This document shows, piece after piece, positions 1 through 9,177 of a DNA stretch of 64,000 bases. The position numbers and the translations under genes were made by a program. The stretch covers positions 1-64,000 of the forward strand of contig NZ_JACJLQ010000007.1 in the NCBI RefSeq assembly GCF_016902295.1. Reading direction: 5' to 3'. A model generated the notes under the pieces. The model was given only the letters and a program-made list of their open reading frames with translations. It did no database searches and was not told where the DNA came from. How positions within the stretch are numbered: position 1 is the first letter of the stretch; every line of letters starts with the position of its first letter. This DNA comes from Bacteroides caecigallinarum (lineage in GTDB: Bacteria > Bacteroidota > Bacteroidia > Bacteroidales > Bacteroidaceae).

Positions 1-2
1 CG

Positions 3-146
3 CTTCCTATGATATATCAGAGCGGTTACCTGACCATCAAGGATTACGATATGGAGTTCAATACTTTCCTTCTTGACTTTCCGAACAATGAGGTCAAGAA
101 CGGTTTCCTTACAGCGCAAGTTTCTCTTCCGAAACCGGAACGATAG
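3..146 (+). pseudogene. 3' remnant of an AAA-ATPase/PD-(D/E)XK nuclease-like protein (DUF1703-type)
   Basis: An open frame enters from the left edge and ends at a TAG. Its 47 residues include YQSGYLTIKDYD and DFPNNEVKNGF. They align closely with YQSGYLTIKGYD and GFPNREVEDGF in the complete protein at 45094-46641 in this window. In that protein about 170 further residues follow, including the nuclease-like domain. Here the frame stops about 12 residues after the match with an unrelated tail. I infer a C-terminally truncated paralogue. The N-terminal part lies outside the window, so its state is unknown. A frame open from about 170 to 317 follows, but it has no start codon and no recognised similarity. 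Confidence 0.65.
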
Positions 147-320
147 GAGATTGGAAAACGGTCTGACTAATTAAAAGTTAATACTCATCAGCCGTACGGA
201 TTTGTCCGTTGCCCCTACAACCAGATTGACAACTATCACGAACAGCCGCCGGGAGAGATTTGCCTGTACTATGGAGTTCTCGGCACTGTCGGTGGGTATC
301 GTCTTATTCTGATATAAACG

Positions 321-367
321 GAAAGAGCAACTAAGGTTTTAGGGCCCGGTTGCTCTTTCTGCTTTTT
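321..367 (+). terminator. Rho-independent terminator-like hairpin
   Basis: An 11-bp perfect stem (GAAAGAGCAAC pairing with GTTGCTCTTTC) closes a loop containing GGGCCC and is followed by a short T tract. It ends the rightward remnant and lies just beyond the 3' end of the leftward gene at 383, so it could serve both strands. Confidence 0.7.
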
Positions 368-382
368 ATAAAGGAATAAAAT

Positions 383-1531
383 TTACTGCTTGCTTATGTC
401 TCCATAAAGTCCGGAAGTGTATTTCATCAGAGCTTTCTCGCATAAGGCATCGCCCACGTTATAATAACTCTCGGAAATTTTGTTGAAACGTTCCATAATT
501 TTGTCTGCCTTTTCACGGTCTTTATCGTAAATCAGGGCAATGGCATATTGGATTCTTAACGCGGAAGGCCGGAATGTGGCATTCTGGTTCAAGTAATTCA
601 TAATGTTCTTGTCATTGACAGCTTCTTCGATTTTGCTTATCTCGCCATTGTCTATCAGATTGAGGAACAGACGTTCCATTGCTATTTCGTTTTTGTATAT
701 CTGAATTATTTCATTCCATCTTTCTTCGGCTAAGGCTATCAGACTATGTGCTTTATCGAAGTCCAGCCTGTCTAGTGCCACTGCCAGATCCATGGTAAGG
801 GCGCAGACATGAAACGGAGACGACATGTCAAGCCGTTTATTGTCGGAATAATACTCTTCCATAGCTTCGTGAGGTCTTTTGCCGCTTTGTGTTTTTGCCA
901 GAAAACGGAGTGAATCCAGAAACACCTGTGTGGAGAACTTGTCTTCTCTGAGTCGCAATATATTGTAACCGTCGTTAGGGATGCCTGAGAAAGTGGAAGG
1001 AATACCGTTTACCAGAAAAAAGCATATCCCTACACCAGAAAACAGCATCAGGAATATATTCAGATATGGGTTTAGCGACTCGTGGCATGTCCACAACAAT
1101 ATCCCGCTAATGACGGAAAACATCAGATTGAACATTACGCCTCCAAGATTGTAAAGCATAATCCCGAAATCCGAGTCCCCTTTTTCTGGGGGGAGCAGAA
1201 GGCATTGCCCTCCGGCACCCGCAAGTTTCATGGTGGAGATTCTGTAGTGTCCGTCACGCCTGGTCAATATAAAACCGAACGCCATAAAGGAAATGAATTT
1301 CCATCCGCGCATCAGAGCTGCGGTAAGATGTCCCGTTTCATGTATTATTATTTGCAGGAAGATACATACAATCATTATCAGGAATGAAAGCAACAGATTC
1401 ATTATAAGAGAAACGAAACCTTGTTCCTTGCCGAAAAAAATTATTAATGAATATCCGATGCATCCTCCAAAAATCAATGACAATACTATAAACAGTATTA
1501 CGGCAATGTTTTTCTTTAAAAAACTAATCAT
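383..1531 (-). CDS. M50-family (site-2-protease-like) membrane metalloprotease
   Basis: This 382-residue protein has several hydrophobic segments in its first 175 residues. The zinc-protease motif HETGH sits at residues 64-68 inside a membrane segment. A second motif, NDG at 186-188 after a PST loop, fits the third zinc ligand region of M50 proteases (usually LDG). The remaining 190 residues are soluble and helical, possibly TPR-like, which is unusual compared with PDZ-bearing S2P proteases. I infer an intramembrane or membrane-associated protease of unknown substrate. It is last in a leftward group with an esterase, nth and corA; the gap to the esterase gene is only 16 bp. Catalytic motif confidence is high; the substrate cannot be read from the sequence. 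Confidence 0.75.
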   Translation of the reverse strand: MISFLKKNIAVILFIVLSLIFGGCIGYSLIIFFGKEQGFVSLIMNLLLSFLIMIVCIFLQIIIHETGHLTAALMRGWKFISFMAFGFILTRRDGHYRISTMKLAGAGGQCLLLPPEKGDSDFGIMLYNLGGVMFNLMFSVISGILLWTCHESLNPYLNIFLMLFSGVGICFFLVNGIPSTFSGIPNDGYNILRLREDKFSTQVFLDSLRFLAKTQSGKRPHEAMEEYYSDNKRLDMSSPFHVCALTMDLAVALDRLDFDKAHSLIALAEERWNEIIQIYKNEIAMERLFLNLIDNGEISKIEEAVNDKNIMNYLNQNATFRPSALRIQYAIALIYDKDREKADKIMERFNKISESYYNVGDALCEKALMKYTSGLYGDISKQ

Positions 1532-1547
1532 GCTATTTTCGGAAGTA

Positions 1548-2741
1548 TTATTTGAAAATCATTGTAGCAAATTCAGACAGATAAATTCTCCAGTTGCGCC
1601 AGATGTGTCCGCCTTCGCTTTCTCTATACACATATTTGTAGTTGTGTTTGTCAAGCAACTTTCTGTATTCCACGTTGGCATTATACAGGAAGTCTGTCTT
1701 TCCAATTGCAATCCAGTATAGTTTAGGGGCTTTGCTGAACTGTTTGGCCAGTTTTTCTTCCATGTTTTTGTAGATGTCAGAATCTTTTTCCTTGTCAGGG
1801 AGTATTGCTGCAGAGAAAAGACCTACATAATCGAATTTGTCCGGATATTCTTTGGAGATATGGAGTGAATGATATCCACCCATTGAAAGGCCTGCTATGG
1901 CACGGCTTGATTTTTTCTTCTCAACTCTGTAATTTTTTTCGATGAATTTCATTATTTCAGGGAATGTACTTTCCATAGTGCCTTCCATTGTTCGGGGAAG
2001 ATTCATCGTAGGTTTATATAGTCCTAAAGAAGATTCTCCCGGAGCGGCTTCCTGATCTACATTTCCGTTGGGCATCACCACTATCATCGGTTCTGCCTTT
2101 CCCTGGGCTATCAGATTATCCATTATCTGTGCTGTCCTTCCAAGAGTAGTCCAGGCATCCTCGTCGCCACCCATTCCGTGAAGCAGATAAAGCACGGGAT
2201 AACGCTTGTTGCCGTTTTCGTAGCCTGACGGAGTATAGACAGTCAGTCGGCGGTCATATCCAAGCTTGTCGCTATGGTACCAGCGTTTTGTCACTGTTCC
2301 GTGAGGTACTTTATTCACGCTGTATAAATCGCCAGGCTCTCCTTTCACAATGAAAATATTGAAAACGGACGCTACATCACGGCTTACATATACATTGTTC
2401 GGATCTGTCACTTTCAGACCATCGACTATAAATGAATAATTGTAAAGCTCTGATGCTAAAGGTTGCGGAGTTGTGTATTCCCAAACACCGTTCTTGCCTT
2501 CTTTCAGCTCGGCATCTCCCGGTACATCGACCTTGCCGAACTGAGTGTCCATTTTTACAGTAGGCAGGAAGTCGCCTGTCACCTTTACCTGAACCGCTTT
2601 AGGTGCATGAAAACGGAAGGTTACAGTGTTGTCCGGATGTATTTCCGGTGAAATTATATTTTGTCCACCCCATAATGATTCTTGGGCAAAACAAGTCAGA
2701 CTTATAAATAAGACTGATAATAAAAGATTGAATTTTCTCAT
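1548..2741 (-). CDS. Secreted CE1/feruloyl-esterase-like alpha/beta hydrolase with N-terminal E-set domain
   Basis: The 397-residue product begins with a signal peptide (residues 1-19, ending CFA-Q). Residues about 25-135 form an immunoglobulin-like E-set/CBM48-like module typical of Bacteroidetes esterases. The esterase domain follows: LLHGMGG near 187-192 (oxyanion region), the nucleophile elbow GLSMGG at 284-289 with Ser286, a candidate Asp350 and His379 in GGHIWRNWR. This arrangement matches carbohydrate esterase family 1 (feruloyl or acetylxylan esterases, also related to esterase D and mycolyltransferases). The likely role is removing ester substituents from plant polysaccharides in the periplasm or at the surface. 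No glycoside hydrolase or SusC/D pair is adjacent, so the substrate is open. Confidence 0.85.
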   Translation of the reverse strand: MRKFNLLLSVLFISLTCFAQESLWGGQNIISPEIHPDNTVTFRFHAPKAVQVKVTGDFLPTVKMDTQFGKVDVPGDAELKEGKNGVWEYTTPQPLASELYNYSFIVDGLKVTDPNNVYVSRDVASVFNIFIVKGEPGDLYSVNKVPHGTVTKRWYHSDKLGYDRRLTVYTPSGYENGNKRYPVLYLLHGMGGDEDAWTTLGRTAQIMDNLIAQGKAEPMIVVMPNGNVDQEAAPGESSLGLYKPTMNLPRTMEGTMESTFPEIMKFIEKNYRVEKKKSSRAIAGLSMGGYHSLHISKEYPDKFDYVGLFSAAILPDKEKDSDIYKNMEEKLAKQFSKAPKLYWIAIGKTDFLYNANVEYRKLLDKHNYKYVYRESEGGHIWRNWRIYLSEFATMIFK

Positions 2742-2770
2742 GGTGCTGTAAATGTTATTGTTTAAATAAG

Positions 2771-3418
2771 TTATTCAGGTTTGACTTTCAAAGATTCCTT
2801 GCATATACCGTTCAATCCGCATTCCGCACATTTGGGCGAACGTGCGATACAGACATATCTTCCGTGCAGAATCAGCCAGTGATGTGCCTTGGGTACAATA
2901 TCCTTTGGAATATATTTCATCAGATAGTTTTCTGTAGCAAGAGGGGTTGTGCATGATTTTGGAACCAGTCCGATTCTGTGGCTCACACGGAACACGTGTG
3001 TGTCAACAGCCATTGCGGCTTTATTGAAAACCACGCTTTGTATCACGTTGGCAGTCTTGCGGCCCACACCAGGCAGTTTCACAAGCTTTTCCAATGTGTC
3101 CGGCACAGTGCTGTTATATTCGCTTACGAGCATCTTTGCCATTCCTACCAGGTGCTTGGCCTTATTGTTGGGGTAGCTCACACTGCGGATATATTCGAAT
3201 ATCACTTCGGGAGTGCTTGCGGCAAGGGCTTCCGGAGTAGGGAAGTCGTGAAACAACGGGGGAGTAATCATGTTCACACGCTTGTCCGTACATTGCGCGC
3301 TAAGTATCACTGCAATGAGCAGTTCAAAAGGGTTTGAGTAATGTAGCTCGGTCTCTGCCACCGGCATTGCCTTCTCAAAATATTCTATAACCTTATTGTA
3401 TAATTCCTGTTTACGCAT
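2771..3418 (-). CDS. nth: Endonuclease III (DNA glycosylase/AP lyase)
   Basis: This 215-residue protein is the usual length for bacterial Nth. The helix-hairpin-helix LPGVGRKTANV carries the catalytic Lys121, and Asp139 lies in AVDTHVFRV. Four cysteines at 190, 197, 200 and 206 form the C-x6-C-x2-C-x5-C [4Fe-4S] cluster. It removes oxidised pyrimidines and cleaves the abasic site during base excision repair in the cytoplasm. It starts 6 bp after the stop of the upstream corA-like gene, so the two are probably co-transcribed. Confidence 0.97.
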   Translation of the reverse strand: MRKQELYNKVIEYFEKAMPVAETELHYSNPFELLIAVILSAQCTDKRVNMITPPLFHDFPTPEALAASTPEVIFEYIRSVSYPNNKAKHLVGMAKMLVSEYNSTVPDTLEKLVKLPGVGRKTANVIQSVVFNKAAMAVDTHVFRVSHRIGLVPKSCTTPLATENYLMKYIPKDIVPKAHHWLILHGRYVCIARSPKCAECGLNGICKESLKVKPE

Positions 3419-3424
3419 AGTCTG

Positions 3425-4462
3425 TTACCATTTTTTGTGTCTGAAAAAGAAGAAAAGCGAGATACCCATAGTCAGCATAAGGCTCCATGCGAAGAGGTAT
3501 CCGTACTCCCAATGCAGTTCGGGCATCCATTCGAAGTTCATTCCCCACATTCCGGCAAGGAAGGTTAGAGGGATGAAGATTGTTGAGACTATGGTGAGCT
3601 GTTTCATTATGTCGTTCAGTCGCTGGTCGTTTCTTGAGATGTAGAGGTCAACGATGGCGGTTATCAGGTCGCGGCAGCTTTCCATCGTCTGTAGAACGAA
3701 CTGAAGGTGGTCGTTCACATCGTTGAAGAACGGACGTTGCTGTTCGTTCAGCAGTTCGTTGTCGGCATGAAACAGCTTGTTGATATGTTCCTTCATCGGG
3801 AAGATACATTTCTTTATTATACGGTAGTTTTTCCTGTATTTCTGTATGTTCTCTATTCCCGGTGCGTCCGGATTGTGAGGAACGATTAAAGCTTCTTCCA
3901 TATCTTCCAGTTCATCTTCCATAGCTGTCAGCACGGACATGAAGTTTGCCATGGAGCTGTTCAGTATCACACTTAGCAGATAGTCCGACTGGCGGTGACG
4001 TATCTTCAGCGTGTTTTTGTTCAGGGCGGAAATAATCTCATTGAAGAAATCTGTTTCTTTTTCAACGAATGTGAGAACATATGATTTGCCTTGAATGATA
4101 CATAGTTGCATCGATTCGTAATCTCTATCCTTGTTCATCGCCAGGAGCTTGATGATGATGACATTGTAATCATCGTGTTCTTCCACTTTTGTGAGGTGTT
4201 CCGGATTAAGGATATCCTGAGTAGTCAGAAAATCGATGCAGAACATCTGGCATATATTTTTTATTTTATCAGTATCCTGCATACCGGTAATCTGTATCCA
4301 GTTTATTTCGTCCTCGTTCATTAATTCCTGAAGATGCTCTAGTTCTATATCCTTGTGATACGTGATGGAGTCTTTCTTATAAGAACACAGATTTATTTTG
4401 GTAGGACATATGTTCTCGCCTGTATATCTCAGTTGTTCTGTAAGTAGGTTATTTTTGGTCAT
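3425..4462 (-). CDS. corA: CorA-family magnesium/divalent cation transporter
   Basis: The 345-residue protein has a long acidic, helical cytoplasmic N-terminus and two C-terminal membrane segments. The signature GMN is present in GMWGMNFEWMPE, at the end of the first membrane helix, followed by a loop and a second helix ending in a basic tail (FFFRHKKW). This is the full CorA architecture, acting as a pentameric inner-membrane Mg2+ (or Co2+/Ni2+) channel. It heads the leftward nth operon. Its start is separated from the divergent recD2 start by 250 bp of AT-rich sequence. No Mg2+-sensing leader was recognised. Confidence 0.92.
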   Translation of the reverse strand: MTKNNLLTEQLRYTGENICPTKINLCSYKKDSITYHKDIELEHLQELMNEDEINWIQITGMQDTDKIKNICQMFCIDFLTTQDILNPEHLTKVEEHDDYNVIIIKLLAMNKDRDYESMQLCIIQGKSYVLTFVEKETDFFNEIISALNKNTLKIRHRQSDYLLSVILNSSMANFMSVLTAMEDELEDMEEALIVPHNPDAPGIENIQKYRKNYRIIKKCIFPMKEHINKLFHADNELLNEQQRPFFNDVNDHLQFVLQTMESCRDLITAIVDLYISRNDQRLNDIMKQLTIVSTIFIPLTFLAGMWGMNFEWMPELHWEYGYLFAWSLMLTMGISLFFFFRHKKW

Positions 4463-4618
4463 GGTGGAAACTCTTTTTTAATACAGCTTCAAAAGTAAAT
4501 ATAATATGTGAGATTATAAATATTTGCTATTTGAATATTCCTGTTAAAATTCAAATATTTATCAGTTAATATTTTTGATTTAGTTTCTTTATTACTTTTT
4601 TCTGCAAGTTGAAAAATG

Positions 4619-4649
4619 TTGCATCTTTTTGAAATAACCTCTATTTTTG
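4619..4649 (+). promoter_or_regulatory. Bacteroidetes-type promoter for recD2
   Basis: TTG at 4619-4621 (-33 region) and TATTTTTG at 4642-4649 (-7, consensus TAnnTTTG) are 20 bp apart, placing transcription start about 55 nt before the recD2 ATG. Just upstream, AAATATTTG near 4530 and CAAATATTT near 4555 form an inverted repeat of unknown role in the corA-recD2 divergent gap. Confidence 0.6.
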
Positions 4650-4712
4650 TGTTATAGTAGCGAAATTCAGAAGAATCCTGAAGTATTATAAGAATTATAA
4701 GAGAAGACGGAA

Positions 4713-6902
4713 ATGCAAAAACTGCGCTGTGTAGTAGAACGTATCACATACCAGAATCCTGAGAACGGATATTCGGTGATGAGGGTTAAGGTGAAAGGTT
4801 ATGATGAACTGGTAACTCTGGTGGGAAATCTCCTGGAGGTACCGGCAGGAAGTGTGCTATTGTGTGAGGGCGACTGGAAGGTAGACAAACGCTATGGCAG
4901 TCAGTTCGTGGCTCAGACATGGGAAGAGGTGATGCCTGCCACTCTTTACGGCATAGAAAAGTATCTGGGAAGCGGACTGGTGAAAGGTATCGGACCTAAG
5001 TTTGCACAGCTCATTGTGAACCGTTTCGGTCTTGATACTATCGAAATCATAGAGACAGATATAAAACGCCTCTATGAAGTGCCGGGAATAGGCCAGAAAC
5101 GGGTAGAGAAAATAGCTGAGAGTTGGGAAAAACAGAAGGACATTAAAAATGTAATGCTCTTTCTGCAGGGTTATGGGGTGAGTACCGTTTATGCCGCAAA
5201 AATTTACAGACAATATGGCAAGGAGAGTATCGACACAGTGAAAACTAATCCATATAAACTGGCAGATGATATTTGGGGAATAGGTTTCAAGACAGCCGAC
5301 ACTATTGCCTCAAAAATGGGTTATGAGAAGAATGACCTGCGCAGACTGAAAAGTGGAGTCACATACACATTGAGCCATATGGCCGAGGAAGGCAATGTCT
5401 ATGCCGAGGAAGAACAGCTTGTAAAATCTGCAATTGAACTTCTTGATGCAGATGAGAATCCCGTTCGTCAGGCTATATCTGAGATGTTACAGAGTGAAGA
5501 CCTCATAGCTGATGCCGAAGCCATATATATGCCACCGTTCTATTATGCCGAAGTCGGTACAGCGAATCGCCTGAACAAATTGCTGGACTGTGTGGAAGGC
5601 AGTCTGTTCAATATAATTCCTGATATTTCAGTTATATCAAAACAAACGGGGATAGAGTATGACGAAGTGCAGGCAGAAGCCATTCGTGAGGCTGTATCTT
5701 CTAAAGTTATGGTGCTTACAGGAGGTCCCGGAACAGGAAAAACTACTACCACACAAGGTATTATAGCGGCCTTGAAAGCTATGGGCCTACGCATTCTGCT
5801 CGCAGCTCCGACCGGTCGTGCAGCCAAACGCATGAGTGAGGCTACCGGGATGGAGGCCAAGACCATCCACCGTCTGTTGGAGTACAATCCTAAAGATGGA
5901 TATAAACGTAATGATGATAATCCTTTGGAAGGAGATGCTCTCATTGTAGATGAATGTTCTATGATAGACCTCTTGCTGATGAACAATCTGATGAAGGCAA
6001 TTCCGGCAGGCATGCGTCTTGTATTGGTAGGCGACATTGACCAGTTGCCGAGTGTGGGTGCCGGAAACGTGCTGCGTGACATCATCGACAGTAAGAGAAT
6101 ACCCGTCATCCGTCTGACACGTATTTTCCGCCAGGCACAGGAAAGCCGTATCGTCATGAGTGCGCATGCCATAAATAAAGGTGTATTTCCAGATACAAGC
6201 AACGGTAAGCATACTGATTTTTTCTTTATCCAACGGGAGGAACCGGAACAGGCAGTAGATACAATCGTCAAATTGGTGAAAGAGCGTCTGCCTAATGCGT
6301 ATAAGCGTCCGACAAGCGATATACAGGTCCTTACACCAATGCAGAGAGGGGTAGTGGGGGCCGCCAATCTCAACATGGCGTTACAGACTGTATTGAATCC
6401 CGGGCAGGTGTCATTGAACCGCAGTGGATATTCATTCCGTCAAGGAGACCGTGTGATGCAGTTGCGTAATAATTATGATAAAGAGGTTTTCAACGGTGAT
6501 TTGGGCTATATCGAAAGAGTAGATATGGAAGACAGAACATTGTTTGTCTGCTTCGACGGAAGAACGGTGGAATATGATGTATCTGAACTTGACGAGCTGA
6601 CACTAGCTTATGCTACTACCATCCATAAGTCACAAGGCTCCGAGTATCCCATTGTAGTAATGCCTGTGCTGATGACTCACTATGTAATGCTCCAGCGCAA
6701 TCTGATTTATACCGGAATTACACGTGCTAAAAAAATCTGTGTGCTGGTAGGTACAAAAAAAGCATTGAGCTTTGCTATACGTAATTTGTCGGTGCTGAAA
6801 CGAAATACAAAGTTGAAAGAGCGCCTGAATGCGCTTGAAAGTCAGTCTGCTGAAATATTTATGGCTGCTGAGTCGGATGAAGGGTATGGAAAGAAGGCAT
6901 AA
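4713..6902 (+). CDS. recD2: RecD2-type SF1B DNA helicase
   Basis: The 729-residue protein has the RecD2/YrrC layout rather than that of RecBCD RecD. An N-terminal OB-like region is followed by tandem helix-hairpin-helix motifs (about residues 85-200, including VKGIGPKFA and VPGIGQKRVEK). Walker A is GGPGTGKT at 337-344 and Walker B is VDECSMID near 412. The C-terminal UvrD_C_2 segment includes ATTIHKSQGSEYP near 635. It is a 5'-3' ATP-dependent helicase acting in repair or replication without RecBC. Its last 61 bp overlap the 3' end of a truncated convergent gene, which marks the edge of an accessory insertion. Confidence 0.93.
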   Translation: MQKLRCVVERITYQNPENGYSVMRVKVKGYDELVTLVGNLLEVPAGSVLLCEGDWKVDKRYGSQFVAQTWEEVMPATLYGIEKYLGSGLVKGIGPKFAQLIVNRFGLDTIEIIETDIKRLYEVPGIGQKRVEKIAESWEKQKDIKNVMLFLQGYGVSTVYAAKIYRQYGKESIDTVKTNPYKLADDIWGIGFKTADTIASKMGYEKNDLRRLKSGVTYTLSHMAEEGNVYAEEEQLVKSAIELLDADENPVRQAISEMLQSEDLIADAEAIYMPPFYYAEVGTANRLNKLLDCVEGSLFNIIPDISVISKQTGIEYDEVQAEAIREAVSSKVMVLTGGPGTGKTTTTQGIIAALKAMGLRILLAAPTGRAAKRMSEATGMEAKTIHRLLEYNPKDGYKRNDDNPLEGDALIVDECSMIDLLLMNNLMKAIPAGMRLVLVGDIDQLPSVGAGNVLRDIIDSKRIPVIRLTRIFRQAQESRIVMSAHAINKGVFPDTSNGKHTDFFFIQREEPEQAVDTIVKLVKERLPNAYKRPTSDIQVLTPMQRGVVGAANLNMALQTVLNPGQVSLNRSGYSFRQGDRVMQLRNNYDKEVFNGDLGYIERVDMEDRTLFVCFDGRTVEYDVSELDELTLAYATTIHKSQGSEYPIVVMPVLMTHYVMLQRNLIYTGITRAKKICVLVGTKKALSFAIRNLSVLKRNTKLKERLNALESQSAEIFMAAESDEGYGKKA

Positions 6903-7330
6903 CTGTTCAGAGGTCGGACATTAATATAATTTAATCCGGATTTACAAATTGTCCATGTTATATCACAAATTGCAGCTGTATTATTTTTTATCATTTCTTT
7001 TTGTAAATCTATGACACGTTCCAATTCTTTCTTATATATTTCAGAATCTTCCCAATTATAAATCGGTCTATAAATACCATAGTCCATTATATTTATATCA
7101 TTAGTAAGTTTCTGAATGTCATTAGATAGTTCATTATATGTAGCTAAACTTTTCAAATAATCCTGGTTAAGATATTCTTTTTTATGTTCTAAATACTTTA
7201 TTTTCTTCTGAATATCTCCTAAATCTTTCAATAATTCAAGTTTATAATCCTCATAAAAATGTATATCACTTTCCAAACGAGAAATTTCACTTTTCAATGC
7301 TTCCTTCTTATCTTTAAATTCTTCGCTCAT
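6842..7330 (-). pseudogene. Truncated DUF4041-type coiled-coil protein
   Basis: The frame encodes 162 residues. The first 80 are a charged coiled coil. The next block, with YGIYRP, DSEIYKKEL, QKEMIKNNTAAIC and TWT, resembles the start of the DUF4041 domain, which in full proteins is followed by a GIY-YIG-like (T5orf172) nuclease domain. Here the resemblance stops after about residue 130, and the rest (YINVRPLNSYAFF) is read from sequence abutting and overlapping the 3' end of recD2. I infer a gene truncated by a deletion or insertion at this junction. It is low in GC, codes just after the AlbA_2 gene (19-bp gap), and was probably its operon partner. Domain naming is from memory of the family. 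Confidence 0.6.
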
Positions 7331-7348
7331 AGTAAAAATATATGTATA

Positions 7349-8917
7349 TCAATACATCGTTTTATTTTTAATTAATTTTGCCTTTACATTTATTCGCCAG
7401 TAGCCAGTCTTGTCAGAACCTTCATGAGTCAAAATACCCATAGTCCTAAGATTCTTGATGTTTTTCTCTATAGCGCGTTTAGTTACACCAATCTTGTTAG
7501 CCATATTATCGGCTGTTATTGATGGATCAGAAATAACGAGGTCAATTATCTTTTGTGCAGTTTTACTGACCGTCTTCTGTTTTTCCAATGTGTCTCCGAA
7601 CTTTTCTGTGTTTACACCGAACTTTTTCACCGAACTTTCTTCGTTTTCACCGAACTTTTCTGTGTTTACACCGAACTTTTTCACCGAACTTTCACCGTTT
7701 ACAGGGTACTTTTCGAGGGTACTATTTACCCTGTTGGCAACTTCCTCAACAGGTATCCTTCCGTTCTCTCCCCAATTTAAGTTATAGAATGTGGTATAGA
7801 AAGAAATCGCTTCCGTTTGATATTGTGGTTCTTTGCCAGGCAGGAAATTAGGCAGTTTCTCCGTAAGTTCACGCATTTTACGTAAACCAGAGCCACGTTT
7901 CTCCATATAGTCCAATTGGGTAAACATATCCGCAATGACAGGGTTACGGCGCATGGACGGTACTTTGTATATGTCTCGGTCTTGGATTTGTGTGCCATCA
8001 AGCATTGCACCGGGTGATACCAATTCTACCCGGTCATCATAGATATCAATATGTACTTCACCACCCATTACAGTGTAATCTCTATGGATAAGATGGTTTA
8101 CTAACCCTTCAAAGATAGCGCGGTCGGAATAGTCAGGGAGGTTCAGGCGATAGTTAGGCATCTTCACCCATCCGCTCATTGTATAGTTTTTGATGAAGTC
8201 CATACCATATTTCAAAAGCAATACGAGATTTGCCCGATGTTCTACGGAACTGATAGCATCGTCTTTATAGAGCCCTGTCCAACGGGTGCAGAAAATACGT
8301 GATTGGAATACAGTGCAATTATCTACAAACAGCAATCCGGCATTGGTCAGCTTACCGTCAGATGTGACAAGTCCGAATGACTCCAAATACTTATCATTCC
8401 ATTCCTGATGGGTTTGCTCTCGGAAGGTGTTGGCAAGTATAACGAAAGAATGTTTGTTGGCATCTACTTGTGTAGGTAGAGAATCCCAAGTCATGTGCGT
8501 ACCCTTTAATACTAATGAAAGAAGTTGTTGCGAATTGCATTCCACACTTTCATTGCCGACTCGTGTATAAGCTGTACGTGTTCCGTCTTGATAATAATAA
8601 TATGGTGTCAGCGTTCCTGCCTTTACTTTCACTTCAAGCAGGGTATGTCCTTCGTGTTCAATAGGGATAAGCTGTACTTCCGGGACAGGGTCAAGTCGTG
8701 CCTTTATCATTTCACTGATAAAATCGGCATCTGATTGCGGATTTTCCAAACCAACAATCACTCCGTCATCGTTTACTCCATAGAACAAACTGCCACCGTC
8801 CGTATTGGCAAAAGCTGATACGGATTTGAGCCATGACTTTACTTTCTTACGCTCCAGCATTTCCTTGAAATCATAAGACGAGCATTCCGCTATCAATGTA
8901 TTGTTATGAATCTGCAT
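7349..8917 (-). CDS. Schlafen/AlbA_2 domain protein with HATPase-like and winged-helix regions
   Basis: This 522-residue protein starts with an AlbA_2 (formerly AAA_4, Schlafen-like) domain at about residues 10-130 (FANTDGGSLFYGVNDDGVIVG, shown here as two parts: FANTDGG and LFYGVNDDG). A GHKL-like region at about 270-345 includes NHLIHRDY and KRGSGLRKM. A C-terminal winged helix (about 460-510) ends in VTKRAIEKNIKNLR. Between them is a linker with an exact 18-residue tandem repeat containing KKFGVNTEKFG. Such proteins are accessory regulators or defence-linked nucleic-acid-binding factors in many bacteria; the function here is unproven. A -7 box (CAAAGGTA on the plus strand, 8962-8969) lies 45 bp before the start. 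Confidence 0.8.
   Translation of the reverse strand: MQIHNNTLIAECSSYDFKEMLERKKVKSWLKSVSAFANTDGGSLFYGVNDDGVIVGLENPQSDADFISEMIKARLDPVPEVQLIPIEHEGHTLLEVKVKAGTLTPYYYYQDGTRTAYTRVGNESVECNSQQLLSLVLKGTHMTWDSLPTQVDANKHSFVILANTFREQTHQEWNDKYLESFGLVTSDGKLTNAGLLFVDNCTVFQSRIFCTRWTGLYKDDAISSVEHRANLVLLLKYGMDFIKNYTMSGWVKMPNYRLNLPDYSDRAIFEGLVNHLIHRDYTVMGGEVHIDIYDDRVELVSPGAMLDGTQIQDRDIYKVPSMRRNPVIADMFTQLDYMEKRGSGLRKMRELTEKLPNFLPGKEPQYQTEAISFYTTFYNLNWGENGRIPVEEVANRVNSTLEKYPVNGESSVKKFGVNTEKFGENEESSVKKFGVNTEKFGDTLEKQKTVSKTAQKIIDLVISDPSITADNMANKIGVTKRAIEKNIKNLRTMGILTHEGSDKTGYWRINVKAKLIKNKTMY
7596..7693. repeat. 54-bp tandem duplication inside the AlbA_2 gene
   Basis: A 44-nt stretch beginning CCGAACTTTTCTGTG at 7596 recurs exactly at 7650, a period of 54 bp or 18 codons. 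Each unit itself contains shorter CCGAACTTT copies. Gain or loss of units would keep the reading frame and only lengthen the linker. Confidence 0.9.
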
Positions 8918-9093
8918 CGTTTTCTTTTTGTTGTTCGGGTATAAATCTCAGGTTATATATACAAAGGTAATGATAAAACCGGATATTCTGTTAAAATCAC
9001 TCCATTGATTTGATTACTATGTGTTTGTATCACGATATTTATACAGTTATTCCCAGTTTTATACTCATATTCAGTCACAAATATAACTTTTTC

Positions 9094-9124
9094 TTGCATA
9101 TATCGTAAATACTCTGTACTTTTG
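9094..9124 (+). promoter_or_regulatory. Bacteroidetes-type promoter for the queuosine operon
   Basis: TTG at 9094-9096 and a perfect TACTTTTG at 9117-9124 (TAnnTTTG) are 20 bp apart. Transcription would start near 9131, giving a leader of about 85 nt that contains the preQ1 riboswitch candidate. Confidence 0.7.
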
Positions 9125-9177
9125 CGCCCGAATTAAAAAAGAAACAGAGATCATTAACATGCGATGCCGTGAATAGC

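Noticed and set aside
170-319. Open frame after the left-edge remnant (includes QIDNYHEQPPGEICLYYG)
   Set aside because: No start codon, no known similarity and it ends just at a terminator; not reported as a gene.
7553-7851. Rightward open frames rich in FTELF/HRTF repeats
   Set aside because: They are antisense shadows of the KFGVNTEKFG repeat in the AlbA_2 gene.
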